From an uncultured Ferrovum sp. (GTDB taxonomy: Bacteria; Pseudomonadota; Gammaproteobacteria; Burkholderiales; Ferrovaceae): a stretch of 64,000 nt of DNA. Shown in pieces: positions 33,464 to 42,409 of the stretch. The translations under genes were made by a program, and so were the position numbers. The notes beneath the pieces were generated by a model. That model made no database searches, was not told the origin of the DNA, and worked only from the letters and a program-made list of their open reading frames with translations. Location: NCBI GenBank assembly GCA_903893215.1, contig CAITLJ010000002.1:1-64000 (forward strand). The letters are read 5' to 3'. Position 1 is the stretch's first letter, and the number at the start of each line of letters is the position of its first letter.

Positions 33464-35509
33464 TCAGTTCGACAGCACGCAGTTGCCGCCATTGGCATCA
33501 ATCCACAAGCCCTGCAGCAGCCAGTAACTGCTGCCCAGCTTCACGTTGTAAACCACCGGAGCCCCGTTCACGGTGACCTGACTTTGTGCCACCCAGTTCC
33601 AGGCACACAGATCCCCCACCTCCTGACCGTCGGACGGCGACGACGTGTTGGTCACCAGCCAGGCATTCAGGTCCGGATCGGTCGCGGCCTCGGCAAGTTC
33701 ATGCGCCACCACATCCGCCACCGCGTCAGACACCCCCTTGTCACCATGGGGTGGCGTCGGGTTGGAATTGGCACCACACGCATTGCGGCAAACCTCGGGA
33801 TCGCCAATGAAACCGAACTTGATGCTACTGCTGGCCTTGAACGACATTGAGGAATGCCAGCCGCAATACTTGGTACAGAGGCCGCTGGTCTCGTTGATGT
33901 CCTTGCCCGCCATCACCAGATAGACACCGTTCGGATCCACCGGCAGCGTGCCGGCATTCAACGCGCTCTGCACGATGGCGGCCACATGACTGTCATCCAG
34001 CGACTTACCCTGCGAATAGTTATCGGTGACCTGGCCGGAGAATGTCACGGCATCGGTCACGTTGCCATGCAGCGCATCGGCATAGGTGGTGAGGATGTGC
34101 CAGTACGAAGATCCACCAAGCGCCTGCGCGAAGGCCGGCAGGTTGGTCTTGACTGCTGTGGTGCTCCAGTCGCCATACCAGATGTAATACACATTGACGC
34201 CCTGGTACATCACGTTGCCGCCCTGATACTGGATGCCGTTGCCGGTCTGCGGACCTTTTGCAGAACTGGCGGTGGCGGTCACCGTCAGCCCGTTGGCGTT
34301 GGCCGGTCCGGCGTTGGCGTCACCCGAGTAGGCAGCAGCGACCGCATACGTACCGGCCTTGCTGGCGATGAAGCTTGCCGTGGCGGTGCCCGCGGAGGTT
34401 GCCCGCCCGGTGATGGAAATCGCACTGCCGTTAATTGCAAAAGTGATGGTACCGGTGGGCGTCGGACTGCTCACCTTCGCAGTCACCGTCACGGTGGCGG
34501 CGGTGCTGGCCGTGATCGACAACGAGCTGGCCGTCAGCGCGACGACCGCCGGTTTGGGGGCCACGGTCAGGTTGAAGGGACCGGCTGTGGCCGCCTTGTT
34601 GTTGGTGTCACCGGAATACGACACCGAGAGGGCATGTACACCCGGAGTCGAAAACACGGCTGCCAGTGAGGCCTTGCCAGCCGCGATCATCACCGCGCCC
34701 AGGGTGGCACTACCATCCCTGAAGGTCAGCACACCGGTGGGTTGCGCGCCATTGATGATGGCAGACAGGATGACCTGCGAGCCAGTCTGCAGCACAGTGC
34801 TCCCGGTAGCAGACAGCCCCATGTTCGGCGTGACCTGCCCCACGGTAACGGCATAAGCGGCCGAACTGGCGGCGGCCACCATGCTGCTTCCGGCATAGCT
34901 GGCCTTCAGGCTGTGCACGCCAGCGCTGGCGGGCGCATACGCCAGCGTGGCACTGTTACCCGACACGGTTGCCGCACCAAGCAGGGTGGCTCCGTCATAA
35001 AAGCTCACGCTGCCCGTCACTGCGGCACTGGCGGTGATCACGGCCCTGACCGGCAAGGAAACGCCCAATGTGATGCTGGCGGGTACCGTCACCACCACAG
35101 TTGCTGGCAGCAACTGCACCGTCACCGTGCTTGCGCTGGAGGAGCTGGTTGCGACGGTGGCACTGCCGGCATAGGTAGCCGTCAGATGATGCGCCCCCGC
35201 GGTGGTCGGGGTGTAGCGCAGCGTGGCCTTGCCAGCCGTCAAGGCCGCCGTGCCCACGCTGGCCGTACCGTCGTAGACGGTGACGCTGCCAGCAGCACTT
35301 GCGGCGGCCGAGCTGGCGGCGACGCTGACAGCCAAGGTGACCGGCGTGCCGATCATCGCAGTGGCCGGGGCGCCCAGTGTTACCGAAGAGGCCACGGGCG
35401 TTGGCTTGACAGCGGCCTGGACTGGGCCCGCGCCAAGCAGGCCGAAGGCCAGGCTCAGGCCCAGCAAGGCGAGCCCGAAGCCCTCGAATCGTGTCTTGGC
35501 ATGCGCCAT
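33464..35509 (-). CDS. Secreted Ig-like repeat protein with C-terminal EXORDIUM/PHI-1-like domain
   Basis: A 681-residue exported protein: signal peptide to about residue 33 ('GAGPVQAAV'), then four bacterial Ig-like repeats of about 90 residues (roughly 38-130, 131-222, 226-316, 318-410) with the recurrent pattern 'G(T/S)VTFYDG..LG.A.....A......AG.H.L.A.Y.G'. Residues 425-681 resemble the plant phosphate-induced/EXORDIUM domain: 'VNVYYIWYGDW', 'YSQGKSLDDSHV', 'NGVYLVMAGKDI', 'CTKYCGWHSS', 'VVAHELAEAATDPDLNAWL' (HELAE at 603-607) and 'EVGDLCAW'. The HELAE plus downstream Glu hints at a metal site but HExxH is absent, so protease activity is not claimed. The repeats suggest a cell-surface stalk. 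A shorter homologue lies at 51.3-52.3 kb. Confidence 0.75.
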   Translation of the reverse strand: MAHAKTRFEGFGLALLGLSLAFGLLGAGPVQAAVKPTPVASSVTLGAPATAMIGTPVTLAVSVAASSAAASAAGSVTVYDGTASVGTAALTAGKATLRYTPTTAGAHHLTATYAGSATVATSSSSASTVTVQLLPATVVVTVPASITLGVSLPVRAVITASAAVTGSVSFYDGATLLGAATVSGNSATLAYAPASAGVHSLKASYAGSSMVAAASSAAYAVTVGQVTPNMGLSATGSTVLQTGSQVILSAIINGAQPTGVLTFRDGSATLGAVMIAAGKASLAAVFSTPGVHALSVSYSGDTNNKAATAGPFNLTVAPKPAVVALTASSLSITASTAATVTVTAKVSSPTPTGTITFAINGSAISITGRATSAGTATASFIASKAGTYAVAAAYSGDANAGPANANGLTVTATASSAKGPQTGNGIQYQGGNVMYQGVNVYYIWYGDWSTTAVKTNLPAFAQALGGSSYWHILTTYADALHGNVTDAVTFSGQVTDNYSQGKSLDDSHVAAIVQSALNAGTLPVDPNGVYLVMAGKDINETSGLCTKYCGWHSSMSFKASSSIKFGFIGDPEVCRNACGANSNPTPPHGDKGVSDAVADVVAHELAEAATDPDLNAWLVTNTSSPSDGQEVGDLCAWNWVAQSQVTVNGAPVVYNVKLGSSYWLLQGLWIDANGGNCVLSN

Positions 35510-35752
35510 TGCAGCACTCCCGGTGGTCGCAAAACATCTGCTGGTTTGAGAAAATTTGACTTAAAATCCTTATCTATCAGGCGCTCACAACATCAATCTC
35601 ACGCTTTGATAGAGGACGAGTCATTTTCGCGCGCATTTCCCGTTCAAGGTGAATTTCCAGGTCGAAATTGCACACTCAAATGCAAACAACTGTGGATTTC
35701 CCGCCTTTGCTGCACGATTTCTCAATTGGGAGCGCACTGCGAACAGCGCACC

Positions 35753-36325
35753 TCAATCCGAAAAAAGCCAGTCACCGAGGAGTTCGAAAGTGCAATTGGC
35801 ACTGACCAGCATGGCCGCCTGCTCGGTCGCCGACTGGTTGGCTTGCAATGGCATTGCGGCGCAAAAGGCTTTCCACTGTGCAGCGGTGTGGCGACCGTAT
35901 CCGTCAAAAAACGAAGCCCCCGACTGCACCGTCAGGCCGAGATGTGCATGCAGTTGGCGAAGGATGATCTGGCCGCCCAGTGAGGCGCCCTCGATCACAT
36001 ACAGGCAACCCCAGAGTTGTGCTGCTGTCGTGAGAGGCGGCAGCGCCGTGCAGCGCGGTAAGCGCGCAATGCCCTCCAGGCTGTCCCCCAACACCTGCAA
36101 GTCTTGCAAAAGGCGCGGTGTCTTTTGCCGGCTTGCATAATCCAGAGCGACTTCGCTCCGCCCGGGTGCATGCGCCAGCTGGTGCTCCAGGGGCTGATAA
36201 AAACCGAACAGGCGCTGCACATAATGCTGGTAGGTGGCAAGCGACAGATCTGCCCGCAGTAATGGCAGGCGCGCCTCCAGCGCGGCATGGCGCGCGCTGG
36301 TGGCCGCTTTCAAGGCTTTCATCAT
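35753..36325 (-). CDS. bphO: Heme oxygenase (biliverdin-producing), bacteriophytochrome partner
   Basis: A 190-residue soluble protein beginning at a double ATG (36325/36322) with a weak ribosome-binding site. Motifs: proximal heme ligand His13 in 'ATSARHAALE', and the distal-helix 'YVIEGASLGGQII' with the Gly-rich kink typical of heme oxygenases. The enzyme opens heme to biliverdin, the chromophore of bacteriophytochromes. It is divergent from the bacteriophytochrome gene across a 252-base region that carries a perfect 20-base palindrome, rather than being in the same operon as in many bphOP pairs. Confidence 0.9.
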   Translation of the reverse strand: MMKALKAATSARHAALEARLPLLRADLSLATYQHYVQRLFGFYQPLEHQLAHAPGRSEVALDYASRQKTPRLLQDLQVLGDSLEGIARLPRCTALPPLTTAAQLWGCLYVIEGASLGGQIILRQLHAHLGLTVQSGASFFDGYGRHTAAQWKAFCAAMPLQANQSATEQAAMLVSANCTFELLGDWLFSD

Positions 36326-36463
36326 GATGGGGTTCCGGTCGGTGAGCGCTTTGCATACCGCGCGGCGCGGCGCTGCGGGCCAGCGCGGTCGGGCTGGCCA
36401 TGCGCCCAGGCTGTGTGCGTTTCCGCACACAATCGCAAAGCGTACCCCCTAACGGCGCCGCTC

Positions 36464-36483
36464 TATGTTCGTTAACGAACATA
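36464..36483. promoter_or_regulatory. Perfect 20-base palindrome between bphO and bphP
   Basis: TATGTTCGTTAACGAACATA reads the same on both strands. It lies 138 bases upstream of bphO and 94 upstream of the chosen bphP start. Such perfect symmetry in a divergent promoter region is typical of an operator for a dimeric repressor or activator that controls both genes. It could instead sit over either core promoter; no clear -35/-10 was assigned. Confidence 0.6.
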
Positions 36484-36577
36484 CACGCGTGTTGCAAGCG
36501 TTCAGGCTGGCATGCTGGGCCTGTATGTGCACACGCATCCCGACCCGGTCCGATCCATCAAGAGGTCGCAGCACTCC

Positions 36578-38941
36578 ATGCGTCAATCTGCCAGCCAAAA
36601 GCCTTCCCTGCCTTGGGGGGATGGCCCTTATAGCATCAAGCGACACGGCACCACGCTCGCCTCGTGCGACAGCGAACCGGTGCGGACACCTGGCTGCATT
36701 CAGGCGCACGGGGCACTGCTCGTGTTGCGGATGACCGACCTGCATGTTGTCCAGGCCAGCGAGAACACCTGCCTGCATCTGGGTAAGGACGCCGGCGCAC
36801 TGCTTGGCCAATCGGTACAGGTGGTGATCGGTGACAACCACACGCAACATTTGCGCTGCATGCTGGCCAACGAGGCGCTGGACCGCGGCGCAGTGTTTGC
36901 CTTCACCCTGCCCGCGCGGGAGGGCGTCGCAGCGCTGGACGTAAGCCTGCACACCAGTGCGGGGGTAGCCATCCTGGAGTTCGAGAATACCGGACGCGCA
37001 GAGTATCGCGGCGCAGACGATTTTTTCATGCTGGTGAAAACTGCGGTTGGCCGTCTGCAGACGCCGCTCAGTGTCCGTACTTTCTGTCAGCAGGTCACAG
37101 AGGAAGTGCGCGCCATCACCGGGCTCGACCGGGTGATGGTGTACCGTTTCCACGCTGACCAGCATGGCGAGGTGATCGGCGAAAGCCGGCGCGAGGACCT
37201 CGACCCATGGCTGGGCCTGCATTATCCCGCCACCGACATTCCGCAACCAACGCGTGAAATATTTAAGCGCATCTGGATCCGCCCTCTGCCGGATGCAGCC
37301 GGACCGCTGGTGGAACTGGTGCCGCTCGCCAATCCCGAGACCGGCCTCGGGCTCGACATGACCCACTGCGCATTGCGCGGGGCGTCAGTCATGTACTCGG
37401 AATACCTGGCCAACATGGGGGTGGCCGCCTCGCTCACCATGCCGATCATGCGCGATGGTGAATTGTGGGGGCTGATCGCCTGCCACCACTACACCGTCAC
37501 CCACTTTTGCTACGAAACACGCGCAGCCTGTGAGCTGCTGGCGCAGGTGGCGTCTCTCAAGCTCAAATCCGCCGAACAGGCTGAGCAACTGGCCTATCGC
37601 CTGAAACTCGAAGAGGTGCATCAGCAACTGGTGGTGCGCTCCGCACGCGAAGGCGACCTGCTGGCGCTGACCGCCTACGAACCCTCCCTGCTGGACGCCA
37701 TCGACGCCAGTGGTGCAGCGCTGTTCCATCTCAACCGCTGGTGGCGCGTAGGCAACGTGCCCGATGTGGCGCAGCTTGATCAACTGGCGGCCTGGCTCTA
37801 CGAGCGTCCGGAATTGTCCTCTGCCACCCATCCGGTGTTCGTGACCGATGCGTTGGCCAGCCTGTGCCCGGCAGCCGTTGGACTTGAGGACGTGGCCAGC
37901 GGCCTGCTCGCGACCGTATTTTCGCGCCAGCGCCACGGCTTGCTGCTGTGGTTTCGGGCCCAGACCATGCATAACATCAGCTGGGCCGGCGATCCGCACG
38001 ACAAGCCGCAAAAATCGGGGCCGCAAGGTGTGCGGCTGAGCCCCCGCCAGTCCTTCCAGATCTTCATCGAATCCGTACGAGGGCGCTCGCTGCCGTGGAT
38101 GGATGTGGAGATCGAGGCCGCCTTGCGCCTGCGCATGCTGGTGCTCGAGCTGATCATCACCCGCAATGAACGGCTCGCGGAACTCAATGTGGACCTGACC
38201 CGAAGTAACGAAGAACTGGATTCCTTCGCCTACGTGGCGTCGCACGACCTGAAAGAACCCCTGCGCGGCATCCATCGCTATGCCCACCAGTTGCTGGAAA
38301 GTGCCAAGGCACGGCACCGTGACGATGAAGCGACCAGTCACCGCCTGGACAGCCTGATGCGCCTGACGATGCGCATGGACGCCCTGCTCGACTCGCTGCT
38401 GCATTTTTCCCGGGTTGGCCGGATGGATCTCGAATTCGAGGCAGCCGACCTGAACAGGGTGGTGGCCGACGCCATCGAGATGACGGGTGCCAGGCGCAGC
38501 GAGCACCTGCATCGCATTGAAATTTCCCGTGCATTGCCCACCGTGTCCTGCGACCCGGTCCGCGTGTGCGAAATTTACTGCAACCTGATCGCCAATGCGC
38601 TCAAGTATCGTCGACAGGATTACGCCGAGATTGAACTGGGTCATATCGCGCCCGACGAAACGGCTGACCGCCCCAACGCGCCGCCGATGACTGCCGGACA
38701 CACCATCCTTTTCGTACGTGACCGCGGCATCGGCATCGACCGGCGGCATTACGATCAGGTCTTCCGCCTGTTCAAGCGCATGCACGGGAGCGACGATTAC
38801 GGCGGTGGCGTGGGTGCAGGTCTGACCATCGTGCAAAAACTGGTGCACCGCCACCAGGGCCAGGTCTGGATTGATTCCAGCCTGGGCGTCGGCACCACCT
38901 TTTATTTCACGCTGGGTGCAGCCCGCAGGGAGCCCGCCTGA
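36578..38941 (+). CDS. bphP: Bacteriophytochrome histidine kinase
   Basis: A 787-residue red/far-red photoreceptor from the ATG at 36578 (an ATG at 36512 adds 22 unlike residues). Domains: PAS 20-135 with bilin-binding Cys30 in 'ASCDSEP' and 'TPGCIQAHGALLVL'; GAF about 155-325 with 'VMVYRFHAD', 'YPATDIPQ' (Asp220) and 'LWGLIACHH'; PHY about 340-520 with the tongue 'AGDPHDKP' and 'SPRQSF'; a histidine-kinase module with His556 in 'VASHDLKEPLR', 'NLIANALKYR' and 'DRGIGID'. The conserved His of 'SPMHxxYLxNMGV' (His260 in Deinococcus BphP) is Tyr273 here ('SVMYSEYLANMGV', codon TAC). That His sits beside the bilin, so spectral or protonation behaviour may differ. It overlaps the response regulator start by one base. 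Confidence 0.93.
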   Translation: MRQSASQKPSLPWGDGPYSIKRHGTTLASCDSEPVRTPGCIQAHGALLVLRMTDLHVVQASENTCLHLGKDAGALLGQSVQVVIGDNHTQHLRCMLANEALDRGAVFAFTLPAREGVAALDVSLHTSAGVAILEFENTGRAEYRGADDFFMLVKTAVGRLQTPLSVRTFCQQVTEEVRAITGLDRVMVYRFHADQHGEVIGESRREDLDPWLGLHYPATDIPQPTREIFKRIWIRPLPDAAGPLVELVPLANPETGLGLDMTHCALRGASVMYSEYLANMGVAASLTMPIMRDGELWGLIACHHYTVTHFCYETRAACELLAQVASLKLKSAEQAEQLAYRLKLEEVHQQLVVRSAREGDLLALTAYEPSLLDAIDASGAALFHLNRWWRVGNVPDVAQLDQLAAWLYERPELSSATHPVFVTDALASLCPAAVGLEDVASGLLATVFSRQRHGLLLWFRAQTMHNISWAGDPHDKPQKSGPQGVRLSPRQSFQIFIESVRGRSLPWMDVEIEAALRLRMLVLELIITRNERLAELNVDLTRSNEELDSFAYVASHDLKEPLRGIHRYAHQLLESAKARHRDDEATSHRLDSLMRLTMRMDALLDSLLHFSRVGRMDLEFEAADLNRVVADAIEMTGARRSEHLHRIEISRALPTVSCDPVRVCEIYCNLIANALKYRRQDYAEIELGHIAPDETADRPNAPPMTAGHTILFVRDRGIGIDRRHYDQVFRLFKRMHGSDDYGGGVGAGLTIVQKLVHRHQGQVWIDSSLGVGTTFYFTLGAARREPA

Positions 38942-39363
38942 TGCGATCCCAATTCATTGCGGTGGCAGAAGATTCCGACGAAGACTTCGATACGGCCATG
39001 GATGCTGCACGCTTTGGCGAAATGCAGTTTCCGATTGTGCGTGCACGCTCGGGCGCGGAATGTCTGCAGTTGTTGCGCGACAGTCTGGACCGTCGCGAGG
39101 CGCAGCCCGTGCTGTTGTTGCTCGACCTGAACATGCCGGGCCTGGATGGCCGCGATGTGCTGCGCGAAATGCGCAGCGATGCAGCCCCGCGCAATGTGCC
39201 CGTGGTGGTGCTCAGTGCCTCCGCCAACCCGCGCGATCTGGAGTTCTGTTACACGCACGGCGTCAATGCCTACCACGTCAAACCGGTCAACCACGCGCTG
39301 CATCTGCGCGTGCTGCAAGACATCTTCACCTACTGGCTGGGCAGCGTGGTGCTGCCAACATGA
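38941..39363 (+). CDS. Single-domain response regulator of the bacteriophytochrome
   Basis: A 140-residue stand-alone receiver, the Rcp1/BphR type usually encoded beside phytochrome kinases. It has the acidic pair in 'VAEDSDED', phosphoacceptor Asp in 'LLLLDLNMPGLDGRDVL', 'VVVLSASANPRD' and the conserved Lys in 'YHVKPVNH'. There is no output domain. The start overlaps the bphP stop (TGATG), so translation is coupled. It presumably receives phosphate from BphP and passes the signal by protein interaction, perhaps to the next kinase in the operon. Confidence 0.92.
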   Translation: MRSQFIAVAEDSDEDFDTAMDAARFGEMQFPIVRARSGAECLQLLRDSLDRREAQPVLLLLDLNMPGLDGRDVLREMRSDAAPRNVPVVVLSASANPRDLEFCYTHGVNAYHVKPVNHALHLRVLQDIFTYWLGSVVLPT

Positions 39364-39391
39364 CCGACAAGCGCCAACCGGAAGCGTGCGC

Positions 39392-40654
39392 ATGATCAAG
39401 GCGCCCTGGCACATCCTGTTGATTGAAGACAATGCCGACGACCTCGCCGACATGCGCCAGATGCTGTTGCGCGGCGGAACGCGGCGCTATCGCTTCAGTG
39501 AAGCCCGGCTGGGGGTGGAAGGCGTGCACAAGGTGCTGGCCTTGCAGGACGGGCCGCTGGACTGCGTGCTGCTCGATTACGGACTGCCTGACATGAATGC
39601 GCTGGAGGTACTGGCGGAATTGTGCCAGGGCGGCGACATGCCGCCCTGTCCGGTGGTGGTGATCACCGGCGCAGCGATTGAGGAGGGACAAAACCTGTTG
39701 AGTGCCGGCGCACAGGACTTCATCGGCAAGCGGTGGACCTGTACCGACAGCCTGACCCGCGCGGTGGAAAACGCAGTGGACCGGTACGCCTTGCAACAGG
39801 AACGGCGCCGGTCGGAGGACGCGTTGCGCATCGCAAAAAACGAAGCCGAGACCGCCAACACGGCAAAATCCCAATTCCTGTTGCAGATGAGCCATGAACT
39901 GCGTTCACCGCTGAGTTCAATCCTGGGCTTCGCGCAATTGATCGAGGGAGGCAACCCGGCGCCCACACCGACGCAACAGGACAGCGTGAATCAGATCCTG
40001 CATGCGGGATGGTACCTGCTGCGCCTGATCAATGAAATGCTCGACCTTACCGCAGTCGAGTCCGGCCAGATGGTGCTGGCGACGCGGCCCATGTCGATCG
40101 CCGAGGTGCTCAGCGATTGCGAGGCAATGATCGAACCCCAGGCGCAGCGTACCGGCATTGCGGTCCACTTTCCTGCGCTCGAGCCTTCCTGCCATGTGCA
40201 CGCCGATCCGCTCCGGATCAAGCAGGTGCTGGTCAACCTGCTGACCAATGCCATCAAATATAACCGTTCTGCCGGTCGGGTCGACGTGCGGTGTGATGCG
40301 GTACCCGGGCAGTCAGTGCGCATCAGCGTGACGGACACCGGCTCCGGGTTGACACCGGAGCAGCTTGGCCAACTGTTCGTACCCTTCGACCGCCTTGGTC
40401 AGGAACTGGGCGGGTTGCCCGGCACCGGCATCGGTCTGGTGATCTGCAAGCGCCTGATGGAAATGATGGGGGGCCGCATCGGGGTGGAGAGCATCCCCGG
40501 CCAGGGCAGTTGTTTCTGGTTTGAACTTGAAGAGACCCATCCGGCACCGGAAGGACAGCAAAACCAAGCTGAGCAAGTCGCCCCTGCCGTTGACGATCAT
40601 TATGGTGAAGTTGTTTCCATCGCCCGCAGTGCGCATCGTTCCCATGCGCATTGA
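39392..40654 (+). CDS. Receiver-histidine kinase hybrid
   Basis: A 420-residue cytoplasmic protein: N-terminal receiver (about 1-125; '[13 protein letters not shown]', phospho-Asp in '[13 protein letters not shown]', Lys in 'IGKRWT'), a coiled-coil linker and a histidine kinase with '[20 protein letters not shown]', '[14 protein letters not shown]', 'VTDTGSGLT' and '[12 protein letters not shown]'. There is no membrane segment or sensory PAS. The ATG at 39392 is chosen; a GTG six bases earlier is possible. The receiver lacks an obvious DNA-binding output, so it probably gates the kinase after phosphotransfer from BphP or another kinase. It lies 28 bases after the single-domain regulator in the same operon. 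Confidence 0.88.
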   Translation: MIKAPWHILLIEDNADDLADMRQMLLRGGTRRYRFSEARLGVEGVHKVLALQDGPLDCVLLDYGLPDMNALEVLAELCQGGDMPPCPVVVITGAAIEEGQNLLSAGAQDFIGKRWTCTDSLTRAVENAVDRYALQQERRRSEDALRIAKNEAETANTAKSQFLLQMSHELRSPLSSILGFAQLIEGGNPAPTPTQQDSVNQILHAGWYLLRLINEMLDLTAVESGQMVLATRPMSIAEVLSDCEAMIEPQAQRTGIAVHFPALEPSCHVHADPLRIKQVLVNLLTNAIKYNRSAGRVDVRCDAVPGQSVRISVTDTGSGLTPEQLGQLFVPFDRLGQELGGLPGTGIGLVICKRLMEMMGGRIGVESIPGQGSCFWFELEETHPAPEGQQNQAEQVAPAVDDHYGEVVSIARSAHRSHAH

Positions 40655-40719
40655 ACCCGCTTTTTTTTCAACCCCTGCCGCGCGGTGACCGCAATGTCAT
40701 CGCCATAGGATCTCCCGCC

Positions 40720-41565
40720 ATGCCGCCAGTCACCCAGCCCCCTCAGCGTGCAGACCACGCACTGCAGCAAGTACCTGCCATCCTGCAGTCCACGATCCTG
40801 GTCGTCGACGATCAGGAGGCGCATGTGCATCTGCTCGAGCGATTGCTGCAGGATGCTGGCTACCACAACGTCTCTACCACCACCGACCCGCAGCAGGTAC
40901 GCGCGTTGCACCGCGCGCACCACTACGACCTGATCCTGCTCGACCTGCAGATGCCGGAACTGGACGGCTTTGGCGTGATGGCGCAATTGCTGGAAGACCT
41001 CGGCAGCACGCCCCTCCCGGTGATCGCACTGACCGCCCAGCCCGCGCACAAGCTGCGCGCCCTGCAGGCGGGTGCGCGCGACTTCATCAACAAGCCCTTT
41101 GAGTTCGTGGAAGTGGAGTTGCGCATTCACCATGTGCTGGAAATGCACCTGCTGCACAAGCAACTGGAGGCGCAAAACCGCGATCTGGAAAGACTGGTAC
41201 AGGAGCGGACAGCCGCCCTGGAGGAAAGCGAGGCGCGCTATCGCAGCCTGACCGAACTGGCTGCCGACTGGTATTGGGAGCAGAACGAAGCGGGGACCCT
41301 CACCCGGATGTCCGGCCCGATCCAGGAACTCTTCTCGCTTCCGGGACTGGCAGAGACTGGCAGCAACCGCTGGAATGCAGAAGAACGCCAGATCCTGCAG
41401 GACAACATCGAAGCCAGGCGCACTTTTCTGGACTTGCTGGTGCATTGCCACAGGCCGGATGGCTCGCAACAGCAATTCCGCGTGAGCGGCGAACCGATCT
41501 TTGACCGGACCTGCCGTTTTGTTGGTTACCGGGGTCTGGGCGTCGAGGATCGCGCCTACCGCTGA
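40720..41565 (+). CDS. Receiver-PAS protein without output domain
   Basis: A 281-residue protein from ATG 40720 (AGGATCT upstream; a TTG start at 40651 would overlap the previous stop). The N-terminal receiver (about 24-150) has 'ILVVDDQEAHVHLL', phospho-Asp in 'LILLDLQMPELDGFG' and Lys in 'FINKPFEF'. A coiled coil ('LEAQNRDLERLVQERTAALEE') leads into one PAS domain ('SLTELAADWYWEQNEAG'). The protein ends just where a kinase or GGDEF domain would normally follow ('YRGLGVEDRAYR'). It may be a natural adaptor or a shortened version. It belongs to the phytochrome signalling operon by position and direction. Confidence 0.82.
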   Translation: MPPVTQPPQRADHALQQVPAILQSTILVVDDQEAHVHLLERLLQDAGYHNVSTTTDPQQVRALHRAHHYDLILLDLQMPELDGFGVMAQLLEDLGSTPLPVIALTAQPAHKLRALQAGARDFINKPFEFVEVELRIHHVLEMHLLHKQLEAQNRDLERLVQERTAALEESEARYRSLTELAADWYWEQNEAGTLTRMSGPIQELFSLPGLAETGSNRWNAEERQILQDNIEARRTFLDLLVHCHRPDGSQQQFRVSGEPIFDRTCRFVGYRGLGVEDRAYR

Positions 41566-41640
41566 GCCTGCGCCACCCATCCCTGCAGGCCGAACTGCCG
41601 GTCAGCGCCAAGCCGCCTTCCCTTTTGCGGAAATCCGACC

Positions 41641-42354
41641 ATGACGGCCACGGCCAATCAACTGATCGCAGCCTTCCCCCAAGACATCTGTCGCCGCTGG
41701 GCCGCCCGACTCGAGCGCGTGGAGGTGCGTCGCGGCGATGTGTTGCATGACCCGGAGCGCGCAGTGGCGCACGTGTATTTTCCAGCCACCTGCATCCTGT
41801 CCCTGCTGTACAACCTGCAGAATGGCGCGTCTGCCGAGATCGCCGTAGTGGGACACGAAGGCATGGTCGGCATCCAGGCCTTCATGGGTGGCAAGTCGAC
41901 CCTCACCGAAACAGTGGTCCGCAGCACCGGCGAGGCCTTCCGGCTGCCGGTGAACGCGCTCATGCAGGATTTTGAAGCCGGTGGCGCAGTGACGCGGGTG
42001 CTGTTGCGCTACACGCAGGCGCTGATGACGCAGATGGCGCAAACCGCCGCCTGCAACCGGCACCATACGCTGGATCAGCAGATGTGCCGGCTGTTGCTGC
42101 TGAGCCTGGACCGCCTGCACAGCCTGGAACTTTGGATGACCCATGAGCTGATCGCCAATATGCTGGGCGTGCGGCGTGAAGGCGTGACCGAGGTGGCGCT
42201 GGAACTGCAGAGAGCCGGCGTGATGCGTTACGCCCGCGGTCACATCACGGTGCTCGACCGGGCCGGACTGGAAGCGCGCAGTTGCGAATGTTACCGGGTG
42301 GTCAAGACCGAATATGATCGCCTGCTACCCGGACGGAGTCTGCTAACCGCCTGA
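41641..42354 (+). CDS. Crp/Fnr-family transcriptional regulator
   Basis: A 237-residue regulator. The N-terminal cyclic-nucleotide-binding-like barrel (about 15-135) contains 'VYFPATCILSLLYNLQNG' and 'VGHEGMVGIQAFMGG', the form common in Crp/Fnr proteins lying beside two-component clusters. The helix-turn-helix is 'MTHELIANMLGVRREGVTEVALELQRAG' (about 173-200). There is no N-terminal cysteine cluster, so it is not an iron-sulfur Fnr. It follows the receiver-PAS gene by 75 bases in the same direction and may be the transcriptional end of the light-signalling operon, although no phosphorylation domain links them. Confidence 0.87.
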   Translation: MTATANQLIAAFPQDICRRWAARLERVEVRRGDVLHDPERAVAHVYFPATCILSLLYNLQNGASAEIAVVGHEGMVGIQAFMGGKSTLTETVVRSTGEAFRLPVNALMQDFEAGGAVTRVLLRYTQALMTQMAQTAACNRHHTLDQQMCRLLLLSLDRLHSLELWMTHELIANMLGVRREGVTEVALELQRAGVMRYARGHITVLDRAGLEARSCECYRVVKTEYDRLLPGRSLLTA

Positions 42355-42367
42355 GGGTGACACGCAA

Positions 42368-42396
42368 GGCACCCGGGCGCGTGTGCCACGGGTGCC
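42368..42396. terminator. Hairpin between convergent Crp/Fnr and beta-propeller genes
   Basis: GGCACCCG (42368-42375) pairs with CGGGTGCC (42389-42396) around a 13-base loop, in the 55-base gap between convergent stops. No T-run follows. It is a likely but unproven bidirectional terminator. Confidence 0.5.
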
Positions 42397-42409
42397 GCTG
42401 CCGGAGGGC

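Noticed and set aside
33701-33715. HELAE in the EXORDIUM-like protein as a standard zincin protease site
   Set aside because: A zincin needs HExxH; the second His is Glu here, so only a possible metal site is noted.
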